Of a DNA stretch of 64,000 nucleotides, positions 7,344 to 15,597 are shown piece by piece. The notes beneath the pieces were generated by a model. It was given only the letters and a program-made list of their open reading frames with translations, did not search any database and had not been told where the DNA came from. A program made the translations under genes and the position numbers. The stretch's first letter is position 1. Each line of letters begins with the position of its first letter. This DNA comes from 39-52-133 sp035531075 (GTDB taxonomy: Bacteria; Pseudomonadota; Gammaproteobacteria; Burkholderiales; Gallionellaceae), in NCBI GenBank assembly GCA_035531075.1, contig DATKTO010000030.1, positions 1 through 64,000 on the forward strand, in the 5' to 3' direction.

Positions 7344-7469
7344 GATAGATCGTTATGTTGGCCTGTAAAATTCCGGCCGGCTCAGATCTGTCACAACTCA
7401 ATATGACGAGGGGTTATGCAGGCGCAGACTGAGTCAACAATTCCTCGTCGGTAAACTGGAGCAATAAGC

Positions 7470-8048
7470 ATGATGAATTCGCACACTAGATACGTATTGT
7501 TGGCATGTGGTGCACTGTTTGGCCTTATTCTTGCTGCTGGCGCAGGGGCCGGCGACTTGAACAAGCTGATTGAGCCCTGCACCGAGTGTCATGGCAAGGC
7601 TGGCGCCGGTGCCGAGGAAATGCCGAATATCGGCGGCTTTTCCACCGGCTACATGCGTAGCACCTTGACGCAGTACAAGAACAAGCAGCGTCCCTGCCTC
7701 ATCATGTGCGAGATTGTCAAGGACTTGAGCAGTGATGATATCAATCAGATTGCCGATTATTTCTCCGCGCAGAAGTTTGTGCGCACTGCGCAGAAGTTTG
7801 ACGCTGGCCTGGCACAGAAGGGCAAGGCGCTGCACGATAAACATTGCGAAATGTGCCACACTGAAGGCGGCACGAAAGCCAACAATTCGGGCATCCTGGC
7901 GGGGCAGAAGATGCCTTACCTGGAGGAGCAGTTCAAATTTATCAGCGAAGGCAAGCGGCATATGCCGGATATGATGATGACAAACTTTCGTCAAATTGAT
8001 AAGAGCAAGCAGGCCGAGCTGATTAATTATTACGGCAGTTTCAAATAG
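7470..8048 (+). CDS. Di-heme c-type cytochrome (cytochrome c4-like)
   Basis: A 192-residue protein with signal peptide (residues 1-28) and two class I heme sites: CTECH at 37-41 and CEMCH at 126-130. Candidate distal Met ligands lie in each half (GYMRSTL and the HMPDMMMTN segment). This two-domain layout is that of cytochrome c4, a periplasmic carrier between the bc1-type complex and terminal oxidases or other acceptors. Start is 7470 or 7473 (tandem ATG), with GGAG ten bases upstream. A perfect FNR box at 7330 suggests oxygen-dependent control. A terminator follows at 8082. Confidence 0.88.
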   Translation: MMNSHTRYVLLACGALFGLILAAGAGAGDLNKLIEPCTECHGKAGAGAEEMPNIGGFSTGYMRSTLTQYKNKQRPCLIMCEIVKDLSSDDINQIADYFSAQKFVRTAQKFDAGLAQKGKALHDKHCEMCHTEGGTKANNSGILAGQKMPYLEEQFKFISEGKRHMPDMMMTNFRQIDKSKQAELINYYGSFK

Positions 8049-8081
8049 GCCGCTAGCGCTGCTGTAATCATGCACGAAAGA

Positions 8082-8106
8082 AATGCGGCCATCTGGTCGC
8101 ATTTTT
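8082..8106 (+). terminator. Rho-independent terminator after cytochrome gene
   Basis: Nine-bp stem AATGCGGCC / GGTCGCATT (one G-T pair) with loop ATCT, followed by Ts. Confidence 0.75.
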
Positions 8107-8282
8107 CATTCCGGGAATTGATCCCGAAATTTGCGATAGCGGCGGCGCAGGACTTCGGCGTGCTGGGGCTGATTTGAGCGCTGTGCCAGCGGCTCTGCTA
8201 AAGTTTGAAGTGACAGACAGCAAAGGGGCTGGCTACCCCCAGGATTGCAGGCTAAGCATGGTGACGATTTAGCTACATGGTT

Positions 8283-8549
8283 TTACATTTTTCGAACATA
8301 GAGCTCCGGTTTGCGGATAAGGGCGTATTCGAGCGCATTGGCCATGCTGTCGATCAGAGCCTCCTGTAGCTGAGGGTTGAGATCATCGGCAGCATCGACA
8401 TGGGCCTGAAATGCGGGCACAGAGATCTGATGCCCATCCGCGCCGAACGCGGCTACATGCACTTTGTTTGCGTCAGTCCAATACTCGATATTTACTTTAG
8501 CGCCATTTTCAAGACGAAATTCATTCCTTTTAACTTTATGTCGAGTCAT
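8283..8549 (-). CDS. Hypothetical protein
   Basis: An 88-residue soluble, mildly acidic protein (MTRHKVKRNEFRLENGAKVN...) with no signal peptide or recognised domain. An AGGGAG ribosome site lies 7 bases before ATG. The N-terminal half has beta-strand-like alternation (FRLENGAKVNIEYWTDANKV). The C-terminal half looks helical (LQEALIDSMANALEYALI). It is convergent with the cytochrome gene. Codon use and the ribosome site support expression; no function can be assigned. Confidence 0.6.
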   Translation of the reverse strand: MTRHKVKRNEFRLENGAKVNIEYWTDANKVHVAAFGADGHQISVPAFQAHVDAADDLNPQLQEALIDSMANALEYALIRKPELYVRKM

Positions 8550-8872
8550 TTGAAACTCCCTTTCTTCAATGGTTTAGTAGCGGACTTCCTCATATATGTT
8601 GAGCCGGAAACCGGGTTGCTAAATACGGTAAATTGCTTATGTTTGCCTGCGTAACATGGGCGCGAACCACAGCATAAGCCAGGTGGCGACGTAGTGAAAT
8701 GTCGAGCGGAAATGATGGCGATGATGCGCGCTCAATTCCAGCGCAGGCAGGGGTGGGTAGACAAATATGCATGCCCACATCTTTGATTTTATTGATAAAA
8801 ATTGCATACAACCTCGGTGAATTGTTTTGGCCTAAGATTTGCGAATATTTGTCAATGAACAGGAGGTCTATC
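8550..8872. other. Intergenic region, no gene seen
   Basis: Separates divergent genes at 8549 and 8873. It holds the 8283 gene's ribosome site at its left end and AGGAGG for the Yip1 gene at its right end (8861-8866). I see no structured element or credible ORF. Confidence 0.6.
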
Positions 8873-9463
8873 ATGCCCAAATTTCATTTACCTCATCTGT
8901 CCCCGTCTACCGGCTGGAACACCTTAACGCGCACGCATATCTCGGTGCTGAAACTGTTTCTCCTCTATGCCGTGCCGCTGTCTGTGCTGCCGCCGCTCAT
9001 GTTGTATTACGCCGGCATCACCTATGGCGGGAGCTTGTTGCCGGCGCTCAGTTCTACAAGGCTTCAGTTGATCGGTGCGGTGTTCTTCCTGTGCGAACTG
9101 GCGATGACCTTTCTGGTCGCCTACATCGTGCAGCGTTTGACCGAATGGGTGGTGGACAGCAAGCCCGCCTTTGAGGATGCCTACAAGATGGCAGTGGTGG
9201 TGCCGACGCCGTTATGGCTCGCGTCGCTGTTTCTGGCCATCCCCAATTTTATGCTCATCGTCACGGCGATCGCTGCGGCATTGATTCTTTCCGCTACGCT
9301 GATCTACTACACCGTGCCTGCTTTCCTCAAGATCGAAGACAAAGGGCAAGCCAGCATATTGTTTGGCCTGATTCTTGCGATCGGCATGGTGGCGTGGGCG
9401 CTGATGCTCTACCTTACGCTGCTCACCTGGAACTACCTGGTCCCGGTCATCGCGCCGCTGTGA
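8873..9463 (+). CDS. Yip1-family integral membrane protein
   Basis: ATG at 8873 follows an ideal AGGAGG site, giving 196 residues (an upstream in-frame extension to 8699 lacks a ribosome site). About five hydrophobic segments: near 27-50, 62-85, 100-125, 125-145 and 160-185. The pattern fits the bacterial Yip1 domain (PF04893), a membrane family of unknown role. Charged loops and helix spacing look normal. It is followed by a GC-rich hairpin (9500-9524). No operon partner is obvious, since DUF4337 starts 388 bases later. Confidence 0.75.
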   Translation: MPKFHLPHLSPSTGWNTLTRTHISVLKLFLLYAVPLSVLPPLMLYYAGITYGGSLLPALSSTRLQLIGAVFFLCELAMTFLVAYIVQRLTEWVVDSKPAFEDAYKMAVVVPTPLWLASLFLAIPNFMLIVTAIAAALILSATLIYYTVPAFLKIEDKGQASILFGLILAIGMVAWALMLYLTLLTWNYLVPVIAPL

Positions 9464-9499
9464 TGCGGATTGCATGAAAGTGCCGCTTTGCGGGTTGCG

Positions 9500-9524
9500 G
9501 CGGGAAGACGGGAGTCTTCCCCGC
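9500..9524 (+). terminator. GC-rich hairpin after the Yip1 gene
   Basis: GCGGGAAGAC paired with GTCTTCCCCGC, one bulged base and a 4-base loop, with no strong T run. Possibly a weak or 3'-stabilising terminator. Confidence 0.4.
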
Positions 9525-9696
9525 CTGCATTTGCATGCAAGAATGCTGCGACCCTGCACCGCAAGCTCCTATTCTGGTTTTTGCCACGCCAGCTGATGCT
9601 GTCCCTGCTGCACTCGGGCAACCAACCTCATTGTCGGATACTCCTCCATTCAGCCTGGTAAATTCGCAAAACAGACTTGTTTTCCGCGAATAGCGC

Positions 9697-9767
9697 CTTT
9701 TCATTTTCAACTATTGTAAAACTTGATTGCGTGGGGCAATATGCGCGGCGCCGAGGTGTGGCCGGAA
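9697..9767 (+). repeat. Diverged ~70-bp repeat, copy 1 (also at 14896)
   Basis: Shares with 14896-14966 the core CTATTGTAAAAC (9711-9722), then a similarly spaced GGGCAA-ATG-GCGCGGC segment and TGGCCGG. Both copies lie upstream of small-protein genes (9851, 14998). It may be a common promoter or regulatory leader. The remainder of the 9464-9850 gap has no gene that I can see. Confidence 0.5.
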
Positions 9768-9850
9768 AGCTGTCCACACCGCTGCTGATCGAGCGTTCAT
9801 ACTCACGCATCCAATTCAATCGTCTTTTAAATTTATCTTAAGGAAACAGA

Positions 9851-10417
9851 ATGTCACACGGTTTTCATGTACACGGTGCCCACGACCATGCAGTCGAACA
9901 TCAGGCTCAGCACGGCGATAGCCTGGCGGGCTACATCGCGATTTTCACCGCGATCCTTGCATCGGTAGGGGCGATCGTCAGCTATCAGGGCGGCGACACG
10001 CAGAATCAGGCGATGCTGTACAAGAACGAGGCGGTGCTGAAAAAAGCCCATGCTTCCGACCAATGGAATTTCTATCAGGCCAAGAGCAGCAAGGGACATT
10101 TGATGGAGCTGGCTGCCGAAATTGCACCAGCCAGCAAGAAGGAATATTACAAGGCGCAGATTGAAAAATACGACAAGGAAAAGAAGGAGATCAAGGTAAA
10201 AGCCGAGGCTCTGGAAGAGGAATCGGAACATGCCAATGAGGCCAGCGAGCACGCGATGCATCCTCATCATCGCCTGGCGCAATCCATGACACTGATACAG
10301 ATCGCAATCTCCCTCGCATCCATCACGGTGTTGACGCGCAAAAGATGGTTGTTTGCAGTGGCGGGTGTCGCGGCAGCCGGTGGACTGGTAATGTGGGGTA
10401 TGGCCTTTATCGCCTAG
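9851..10417 (+). CDS. DUF4337-family membrane protein
   Basis: A 188-residue protein with a His-rich N-terminus (MSHGFHVHGAHDHAVEHQ), a first hydrophobic segment at about 27-44, and a long charged coiled-coil-like helix at about 65-140 (KAQIEKYDKEKKEIKVKAEA). Two further membrane segments lie near 145-187. This is the DUF4337 layout. The family is often met in environmental proteobacteria, and its function is unknown. The His-rich start could bind metal (inference). It ends 13 bases before the PAP2 gene, so the two are probably co-transcribed. Confidence 0.8.
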   Translation: MSHGFHVHGAHDHAVEHQAQHGDSLAGYIAIFTAILASVGAIVSYQGGDTQNQAMLYKNEAVLKKAHASDQWNFYQAKSSKGHLMELAAEIAPASKKEYYKAQIEKYDKEKKEIKVKAEALEEESEHANEASEHAMHPHHRLAQSMTLIQIAISLASITVLTRKRWLFAVAGVAAAGGLVMWGMAFIA

Positions 10418-10430
10418 GGATGAAGTCGCG

Positions 10431-11057
10431 ATGAAAGACATACTTTATGATTGGGGCGGTGCCAATATCTGGCTGTTTCACGCCATCAACGACATCAGGT
10501 TTGAATGGCTGGACAACGTCATGCTGCTCGGGACTTATCTGGGCGGGCACAAGCTGTTCCCGTTCTATCTGGTGTTGCTGACCCTGTTTGCGATTGTGGC
10601 GCTGGGCAAGCCGGCAGCAGATGCCGGGCATTACCAGGCGCGGGTAAAGCGCTGGATGGCGACGATCGCCGTGTTCAGTCTTGCTTACTGGCTGGATGGC
10701 CTGTTGCTCAGTGTATTGAAGCCGATGCTCGATTATCCGCGCCCGCCGCTAGCCTTGTCTGTGGACATGGTGCATGTAATCGGTACGGCGGAATATCATC
10801 ACAGCCTGCCGAGCGGACATTCGTCGTTTGCCATGATGCTTGTGGCCAGCCTGTGGCCGGTTCTGAATCGCTGGTGGCGCGTGGCAGGCGCATGCTTTGT
10901 GGTGTGGGTCGGGCTTTCCAGGATCAGCCTTGGCGCGCACTTTCCGGCCGATGTGCTGGCAGGTGTTCTCACCAGTCTGGCCGTGGTGTGGCTGGTTAAG
11001 TTCGCGATACAGAAACTGTGGCAAAGCGCTAGCCGCCGCCCAGCCCGCCGGAAGTGA
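10431..11057 (+). CDS. PAP2-family membrane phosphatase
   Basis: A 208-residue integral membrane protein with about six hydrophobic helices. It carries the three phosphatase motifs: KPMLDYPRP (KxxxxxxRP), LPSGHSS (PSGH) and SRISLGAHFPADV (SRxxxxxHxxxD). Such enzymes dephosphorylate lipid phosphates (undecaprenyl pyrophosphate, phosphatidate) at the periplasmic face. It follows DUF4337 closely and is terminated by a bidirectional hairpin at 11134. Exact substrate is not deducible. Confidence 0.88.
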   Translation: MKDILYDWGGANIWLFHAINDIRFEWLDNVMLLGTYLGGHKLFPFYLVLLTLFAIVALGKPAADAGHYQARVKRWMATIAVFSLAYWLDGLLLSVLKPMLDYPRPPLALSVDMVHVIGTAEYHHSLPSGHSSFAMMLVASLWPVLNRWWRVAGACFVVWVGLSRISLGAHFPADVLAGVLTSLAVVWLVKFAIQKLWQSASRRPARRK

Positions 11058-11133
11058 TGCGATGGTGGGCAGATTCGATCGATTGCAGTGTTATGCGTAA
11101 CAGATTGAATTAATTAAATAATTGTTATGCTGT

Positions 11134-11164
11134 AAAAAGGCGACCGTCAGGCCGCCTTTTTTTT
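11134..11164. terminator. Bidirectional rho-independent terminator
   Basis: Stem AAAAAGGCG / CGCCTTTTT flanked by A and T runs. It serves the convergent PAP2 and YceH genes. Confidence 0.8.
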
Positions 11165-11199
11165 CGCGCTCAGCCCTTGCAGCCTGCACCGGGCAGGCA

Positions 11200-11871
11200 T
11201 CAAGTCGCCGATACACCCAGCTCCTGATACAGCTTGCCCAGCAGTGTGCGCAACTCGCTGACTTCAGCTTCCAACTTGGCGACGTTGGCCTTGAGCGCGG
11301 CGATTTCACCCACCGTGATATCGGGTGTGGCCAGGGTGGCGCTGGCGGATGTGCGCTCTTCAATAGCCGGTGCGCCAGAGAGCAGGTGCATCCAGCGGTT
11401 TTCGCGCGCGCCGGGCTGGCGCGGCAGCTCCATGACCAGGCCGCCCTCGGTGCGTTCGGCGAACTCTGCCAGAAAGCTCTCGACCGAAGAAATATCCGCG
11501 AATTTATGCAGCCTTTCGCAGTTGATGCGCAGCTCGCCCGCAGTCTGCGGGCCGCGCAGCATCAGCATGGTCAGCAGTGCGGTGCTTTGTGCGGGGATGT
11601 GCAGCACGCGCTCGATGTTGTGGCCGTAATGCGCTGCCCTGCCGCCGCTTGTTTCCACGATCAGCGACAGGCTGCGCAGCCTGTCCAGCGTGGCCTGTAC
11701 TTCCGCTTCAGTCGCTTCAATCACCGGGTCGCGGCTGCTCTTCTGGTTGCAGCCGGAGACCAGCGAATTCAGCGTCAGCGGATAGCTGTCGGGCACCGTG
11801 CGCTGCTTCTCCGCGAGTACGCCGAGCACGCGTGTTTCAAGCAGGGAGAGGACGGGGAGTGTATGTGACAT
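11200..11871 (-). CDS. yceH: YceH family (DUF480) protein
   Basis: A 223-residue protein with the family N-terminus (LPVLSLLETRVLGVLAEKQ) and a PLTLNSLVSGCNQKSSRDPV segment. Two winged-helix-like halves follow (residues ~1-85 and ~90-165), and the C-terminal ~50 residues are a coiled coil (IAALKANVAKLEAEVSELRT). YceH is conserved in proteobacteria with no settled role. Length is normal. It appears to be a single-gene transcript ending at the 11134 terminator. Confidence 0.9.
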   Translation of the reverse strand: MSHTLPVLSLLETRVLGVLAEKQRTVPDSYPLTLNSLVSGCNQKSSRDPVIEATEAEVQATLDRLRSLSLIVETSGGRAAHYGHNIERVLHIPAQSTALLTMLMLRGPQTAGELRINCERLHKFADISSVESFLAEFAERTEGGLVMELPRQPGARENRWMHLLSGAPAIEERTSASATLATPDITVGEIAALKANVAKLEAEVSELRTLLGKLYQELGVSAT

Positions 11872-12372
11872 GTATGTTATCCGCAGAAGTCTATGGTCAG
11901 GCAGTGCAGGAAGTTTGAGGTCATGCCTTGATGTTTTTCATATGACGGGGTGAGTCTGCATTTCAACCGCAGTTAAGGGATATTTTTCACGGGCAGGGTC
12001 AGTGGCACGGGAAAGCAATACGCTCGGCGTAATCTCTGTTCCTGATTCCTGTTTCCGGACGGGTGTTTAAGTACCCTTTTTATGGGGATGAGGTTTTGCG
12101 CTGGCTGATCAAGTGTGGCCCTTGCACCTGTTGCTCGCGCAGCACAGGCTTCCTTATGACGTGGGTATTTATTGCGATACATCCATAACCGCGGGCCATG
12201 CGAAGCGCTCAACCAGCAATATTCGAAAGCGGAATTTGCCTGTTGACGATGACGCGGGCAATTCAGCGGAGATCAAGCTATCTGTCCAAACAAATAGTTA
12301 GTACAATCCAGCAGGATTTCCGTATTCTGTTGCTGCCGGAAAAAAAGCCAATACACAAGAGCGAGAGTGATC
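11872..12372. other. Intergenic region, no gene seen
   Basis: 500 bases between divergent yceH and the diguanylate cyclase. Short frames exist but none has a ribosome site or protein-like composition. Nothing structured was recognised. Confidence 0.55.
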
Positions 12373-14262
12373 ATGGCCACGCCAAACAAAAAGATGAGCG
12401 GATCAGTCCTTGTCGAAAGGCTTCAGCTTGCCATGGCATTAATCATCCTGGGCGGGGCGGTTGCATTCAACCTGTATCAGGAATACGGGCGCATTGCGGA
12501 TCGGGAGCAAGAGAGACTGACAGCACAGGCGCGGGTGATCGCCGAGAATCTGGAGCGACAACTGGTGAGTGCCTGTCGCGCGCTGGATGAGGTTCGCGGC
12601 GAGCATTTGCACGGGACAGCGGCGTCTGTGCCAAGGACGGAAACGCTCCGCCTCAAGGCGCTTATCAACACCATGATGGGCATTCGCACCCTGAATATCA
12701 TGGACGCACAAGGCAAGATAACCGCCTCGAACCGGCCAGAGATAATCGGCACTGACTTAAGCTATCGGGATTATTTTCAGGTAGTCAAACAGCATCCCGA
12801 ACCTGACACGCTGTACGTCTCGCCGCCATTCAAAACCCTTCTAGGTGCGTTTGCCATCACCCTTTCACGGGTGATTCCCGGCCCGCGCGGTGAGTTTGCA
12901 GGCATCGTGACCGCCACCCTTGATCCGGAATATTTCAGGACCCTGATGGCGTCCGTACTGTACACGCCGGATATGTGGGACGCGATTGGCCACGGCGATG
13001 GTCTGTTGTTCCTGATGGTGCCGGAACGGGAAGAGTTGCAGGGCACGAATCTGGCGCAGCCCGGTTCCTTCTTCAATAAACATCGGGATAGTGGCCAGGT
13101 CGCCACCGTACTCAGCGGCAAGGTGTACGCCACCGGAGAGATGCGGATGATGGCGCAACGGACCATTCAACCCGTCGCGCTCAAGATGGATAAACCGCTG
13201 GTGGTGTCGATCAGCCGTGACCTGTACGCGGTTTTCCAGCCCTGGTATCGCGATGCGATGATACAGGCCGGGCTTTTTGTGCTGGTCGCCGGGGTATCAA
13301 TTTTTGGGCTTTACCTTTACCAGCGTTACCAGCTGATATCGGAGCGGCAGGCGGCTGACATAGCCGCAGCCTTGCAGCAAAGCGCGGAGCGGCTGCAGCT
13401 CGCCACCGAGGCATCGGGTATCGGCGTGTGGGACTACGATATCGAGTCAAAGGCACTGGTCTGGGACGATTCCATGTACACCATCTATGGTATCGACAAG
13501 TCAGCCGTTGCCAACCTGTACGAGGCATGGTACGCCAGCGTGCTGCCAGAGGATATGCCCGCACAAACAGCAGCACTGCAGGCGACCATCGAACATGGCA
13601 CGCCCTATACACCGTGCTTCCGCATCCGCCGCGGTGATGGCTCGTTGCGCTACATCCAGGCGCGGGCGCGCGTCTATTCCAATGCTGACGGCAAAGCGGT
13701 ACGCATGGTGGGCACCAACGAAGATATCACCGTGAGCAGAACCACGCTGGAGAAGCTTGAGCTACAGGCCAATCAGGATTATCTGACCGGCCTCTCCAAT
13801 CGCCGCCATTTTATGGAACAGGGGGAGATAGAGCTTGCTCGTGTGCAACGTTATGGCGAAGCCCTTTCCGCATTCATGCTCGATATCGATCACTTCAAAA
13901 ACATCAACGATACCTATGGGCACAAGACCGGCGATATCGTGCTGCAGCAACTGGGTCATGTGCTGCGGGAAACGCTGCGTACGGTCGATATAATCGGCCG
14001 CATCGGCGGCGAAGAATTTGCCGTGCTGCTGCCCGAAACCGATCTTCAGGAAGCTGTGGAGATAGCGGAACGCCTGCGGGAGATTATCGCCCACACCGAT
14101 GTCGTGTTAGAGCCTGGATTGCCGCTGCATTTTACGGTTTCAATCGGCGTGGCCATGCTGAAGGAGTCGGACGTCAACCTCGACATCCTGCTCAATCTTG
14201 CGGACAAGGCGCTCTACCAGGCCAAGGAAAGTGGCCGTGACAAGGTGTGTGTTTTATCTTAG
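12373..14262 (+). CDS. Membrane diguanylate cyclase: Cache-like sensor, PAS, GGDEF
   Basis: ATG at 12373 (a GTG six bases earlier is an alternative) gives 629 residues. TM1 ~17-36; periplasmic Cache-type sensor ~40-290 with the YRDYFQVV and FAITLSRVI segments typical of dCache_1; TM2 ~296-318; PAS ~342-455; GGDEF ~465-628. The active-site loop is GGEEF at 545-549, and RTVD at 536-539 is an intact product-inhibition I-site. So it should make c-di-GMP from GTP in response to a periplasmic ligand relayed through PAS. It is monocistronic in the window. Confidence 0.9.
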   Translation: MATPNKKMSGSVLVERLQLAMALIILGGAVAFNLYQEYGRIADREQERLTAQARVIAENLERQLVSACRALDEVRGEHLHGTAASVPRTETLRLKALINTMMGIRTLNIMDAQGKITASNRPEIIGTDLSYRDYFQVVKQHPEPDTLYVSPPFKTLLGAFAITLSRVIPGPRGEFAGIVTATLDPEYFRTLMASVLYTPDMWDAIGHGDGLLFLMVPEREELQGTNLAQPGSFFNKHRDSGQVATVLSGKVYATGEMRMMAQRTIQPVALKMDKPLVVSISRDLYAVFQPWYRDAMIQAGLFVLVAGVSIFGLYLYQRYQLISERQAADIAAALQQSAERLQLATEASGIGVWDYDIESKALVWDDSMYTIYGIDKSAVANLYEAWYASVLPEDMPAQTAALQATIEHGTPYTPCFRIRRGDGSLRYIQARARVYSNADGKAVRMVGTNEDITVSRTTLEKLELQANQDYLTGLSNRRHFMEQGEIELARVQRYGEALSAFMLDIDHFKNINDTYGHKTGDIVLQQLGHVLRETLRTVDIIGRIGGEEFAVLLPETDLQEAVEIAERLREIIAHTDVVLEPGLPLHFTVSIGVAMLKESDVNLDILLNLADKALYQAKESGRDKVCVLS

Positions 14263-14491
14263 GCCAGTATTAAATTCCGGCTTTGCGCAAGCCAGGCAAT
14301 GCCATCACCCTGCGCATCCAGTATCGGATGCTTGCAGCAATAGAAAGACTTTGCTCGAATCTTCAATATATTCATTATTATCAATATGTTATTGATGTAT
14401 CGCTAGCATAGTCAGGCAGGAAAGCGTATCGTTACAATGATCGGCTGGCCTGGCTGCAGGCGATGGATAGCCGGTTGAAGTGGAGGATGCT

Positions 14492-14686
14492 ATGACTGCA
14501 AGTGACAGGACTGTTGAACTGGTGCAAATCGCATGCGAAATATGCCTGAAGGAAGTGCCATTAAGCGAAGCTGAAAACCCTGAAGCAGAAGATTACGTTG
14601 CACATTTCTGGGGCCTGGAGTGCTTTGAAATATGGAAGAACCAGGATGGAAATCTCCAGGCTCAAGACAAATATTCCGGCTCATGA
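14492..14686 (+). CDS. Small DUF3330-like Cys protein
   Basis: ATG at 14492 lies 5 bases after GGAGG, giving 64 residues. Motifs are CEICLKEVPLSEAENPEAED, then YVAHFWGLECFEIW. This resembles DUF3330, small CxxC proteins often found in mer-type and other accessory operons, but one of the usual Cys (before GLEC) is Trp here. Probable Zn-ribbon-like fold; function unknown. Confidence 0.6.
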   Translation: MTASDRTVELVQIACEICLKEVPLSEAENPEAEDYVAHFWGLECFEIWKNQDGNLQAQDKYSGS

Positions 14687-14895
14687 GTCGGGATTTCAGG
14701 TTTGGGTAGCAGGGCATAATTAACGTGAACATTGGCTAGGGCCAGTCGGGTGTTGTTGTGCGTGAAATTTCGTTTCCTGATGGCTGACTGCGTTCCCAGA
14801 TCCCTCTGCGTTTTCGTTCTCATTCTCATTGAAAAATAAATACAGCCCAGTCTGCTTGCTGCGCAGTACGGGTATCGTTTGTCCGGATTCGAATT

Positions 14896-14966
14896 TTTCC
14901 ATTTCCAGCTATTGTAAAACGCGGGCATGCAGGGCAAGATGTGCGCGGCACTTATTTGGCCGGGAA
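14896..14966 (+). repeat. Diverged ~70-bp repeat, copy 2 (also at 9697)
   Basis: Contains the same CTATTGTAAAAC core (14909-14920) and downstream GGGCAA/GCGCGGC/TGGCCGG blocks as the 9697 copy. It ends about 30 bases before the gene at 14998. Confidence 0.5.
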
Positions 14967-14997
14967 TGCGGCGACCATTAAATCAAGAACTGACACT

Positions 14998-15417
14998 ATG
15001 ATGGAATACATTTTTTTCGATACAAATCTGCGCGACAGTTTTGTAAAATTCGCCAAGGCGCTGGGCGTTGCATGCGCTTCGCGGGATGACAGTATGGGCA
15101 TGATTGTCGAGGTGCCTGACGATTTGGCCGATGAACTGATGGACGCCCTGGAAGCACATTACGACGAGCTGCAGGAAGAGCAGTCCGCGCTGACCTCCCA
15201 GGTTGAAGGCGGCTTCAAGAATATGGCTGGCTTCAGCCTGGTGCTGCCTGATGGAAAAATCACGATGGTGCCATTGCAGCCGGACGTCGCAAACCGTCTG
15301 CTTGCAAATTTTACGATCGATGAAATACAGGCGCTGTTCAGCACCATCGCATGCTGCGCGCTTGAGCCGAAAGAGCGCCATCTGTGCGAAATCCTGAGGG
15401 CGGACGCAAATGCTTAG
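14998..15417 (+). CDS. Hypothetical protein
   Basis: Starting at the tandem ATG of 14998 gives 139 residues; the upstream GTG at 14941 would run through the repeat element and is less likely. It is soluble and acidic, with MMEYIFFDTNLRDSFVKFAK at the start, a helix rich in Asp/Glu (DDLADELMDALEAHYDELQE), and a strand region FSLVLPDGKITMVPLQPDVA. Two adjacent Cys lie near the C-terminus (IACCALEPKERHLCE). I do not recognise the family. The repeat at 14896 in its upstream region matches that of DUF4337, hinting at shared control. Confidence 0.65.
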   Translation: MMEYIFFDTNLRDSFVKFAKALGVACASRDDSMGMIVEVPDDLADELMDALEAHYDELQEEQSALTSQVEGGFKNMAGFSLVLPDGKITMVPLQPDVANRLLANFTIDEIQALFSTIACCALEPKERHLCEILRADANA

Positions 15418-15597
15418 CAATGCTGGCGCTCCCGCTGTTCGATCAATGCACCTTTGCTCCTTGCGCAAATAGCATATGCACTGTGCCAGCAAAGAACTGC
15501 GAAGAAGCATGAAAAGCTGCCGTCCTCACTCTTTTCCTGCAAGCAGACGCTGGTGTTTCTTTATTCTCACGCGTGAATCCCGACAGGGCCAATTTCC

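Noticed and set aside
14939..14954. TGTGCGCGGCAC resembling the stress palindrome
   Set aside because: Half-site spacing differs and the second half does not match; belongs to the 9697/14896 repeat.
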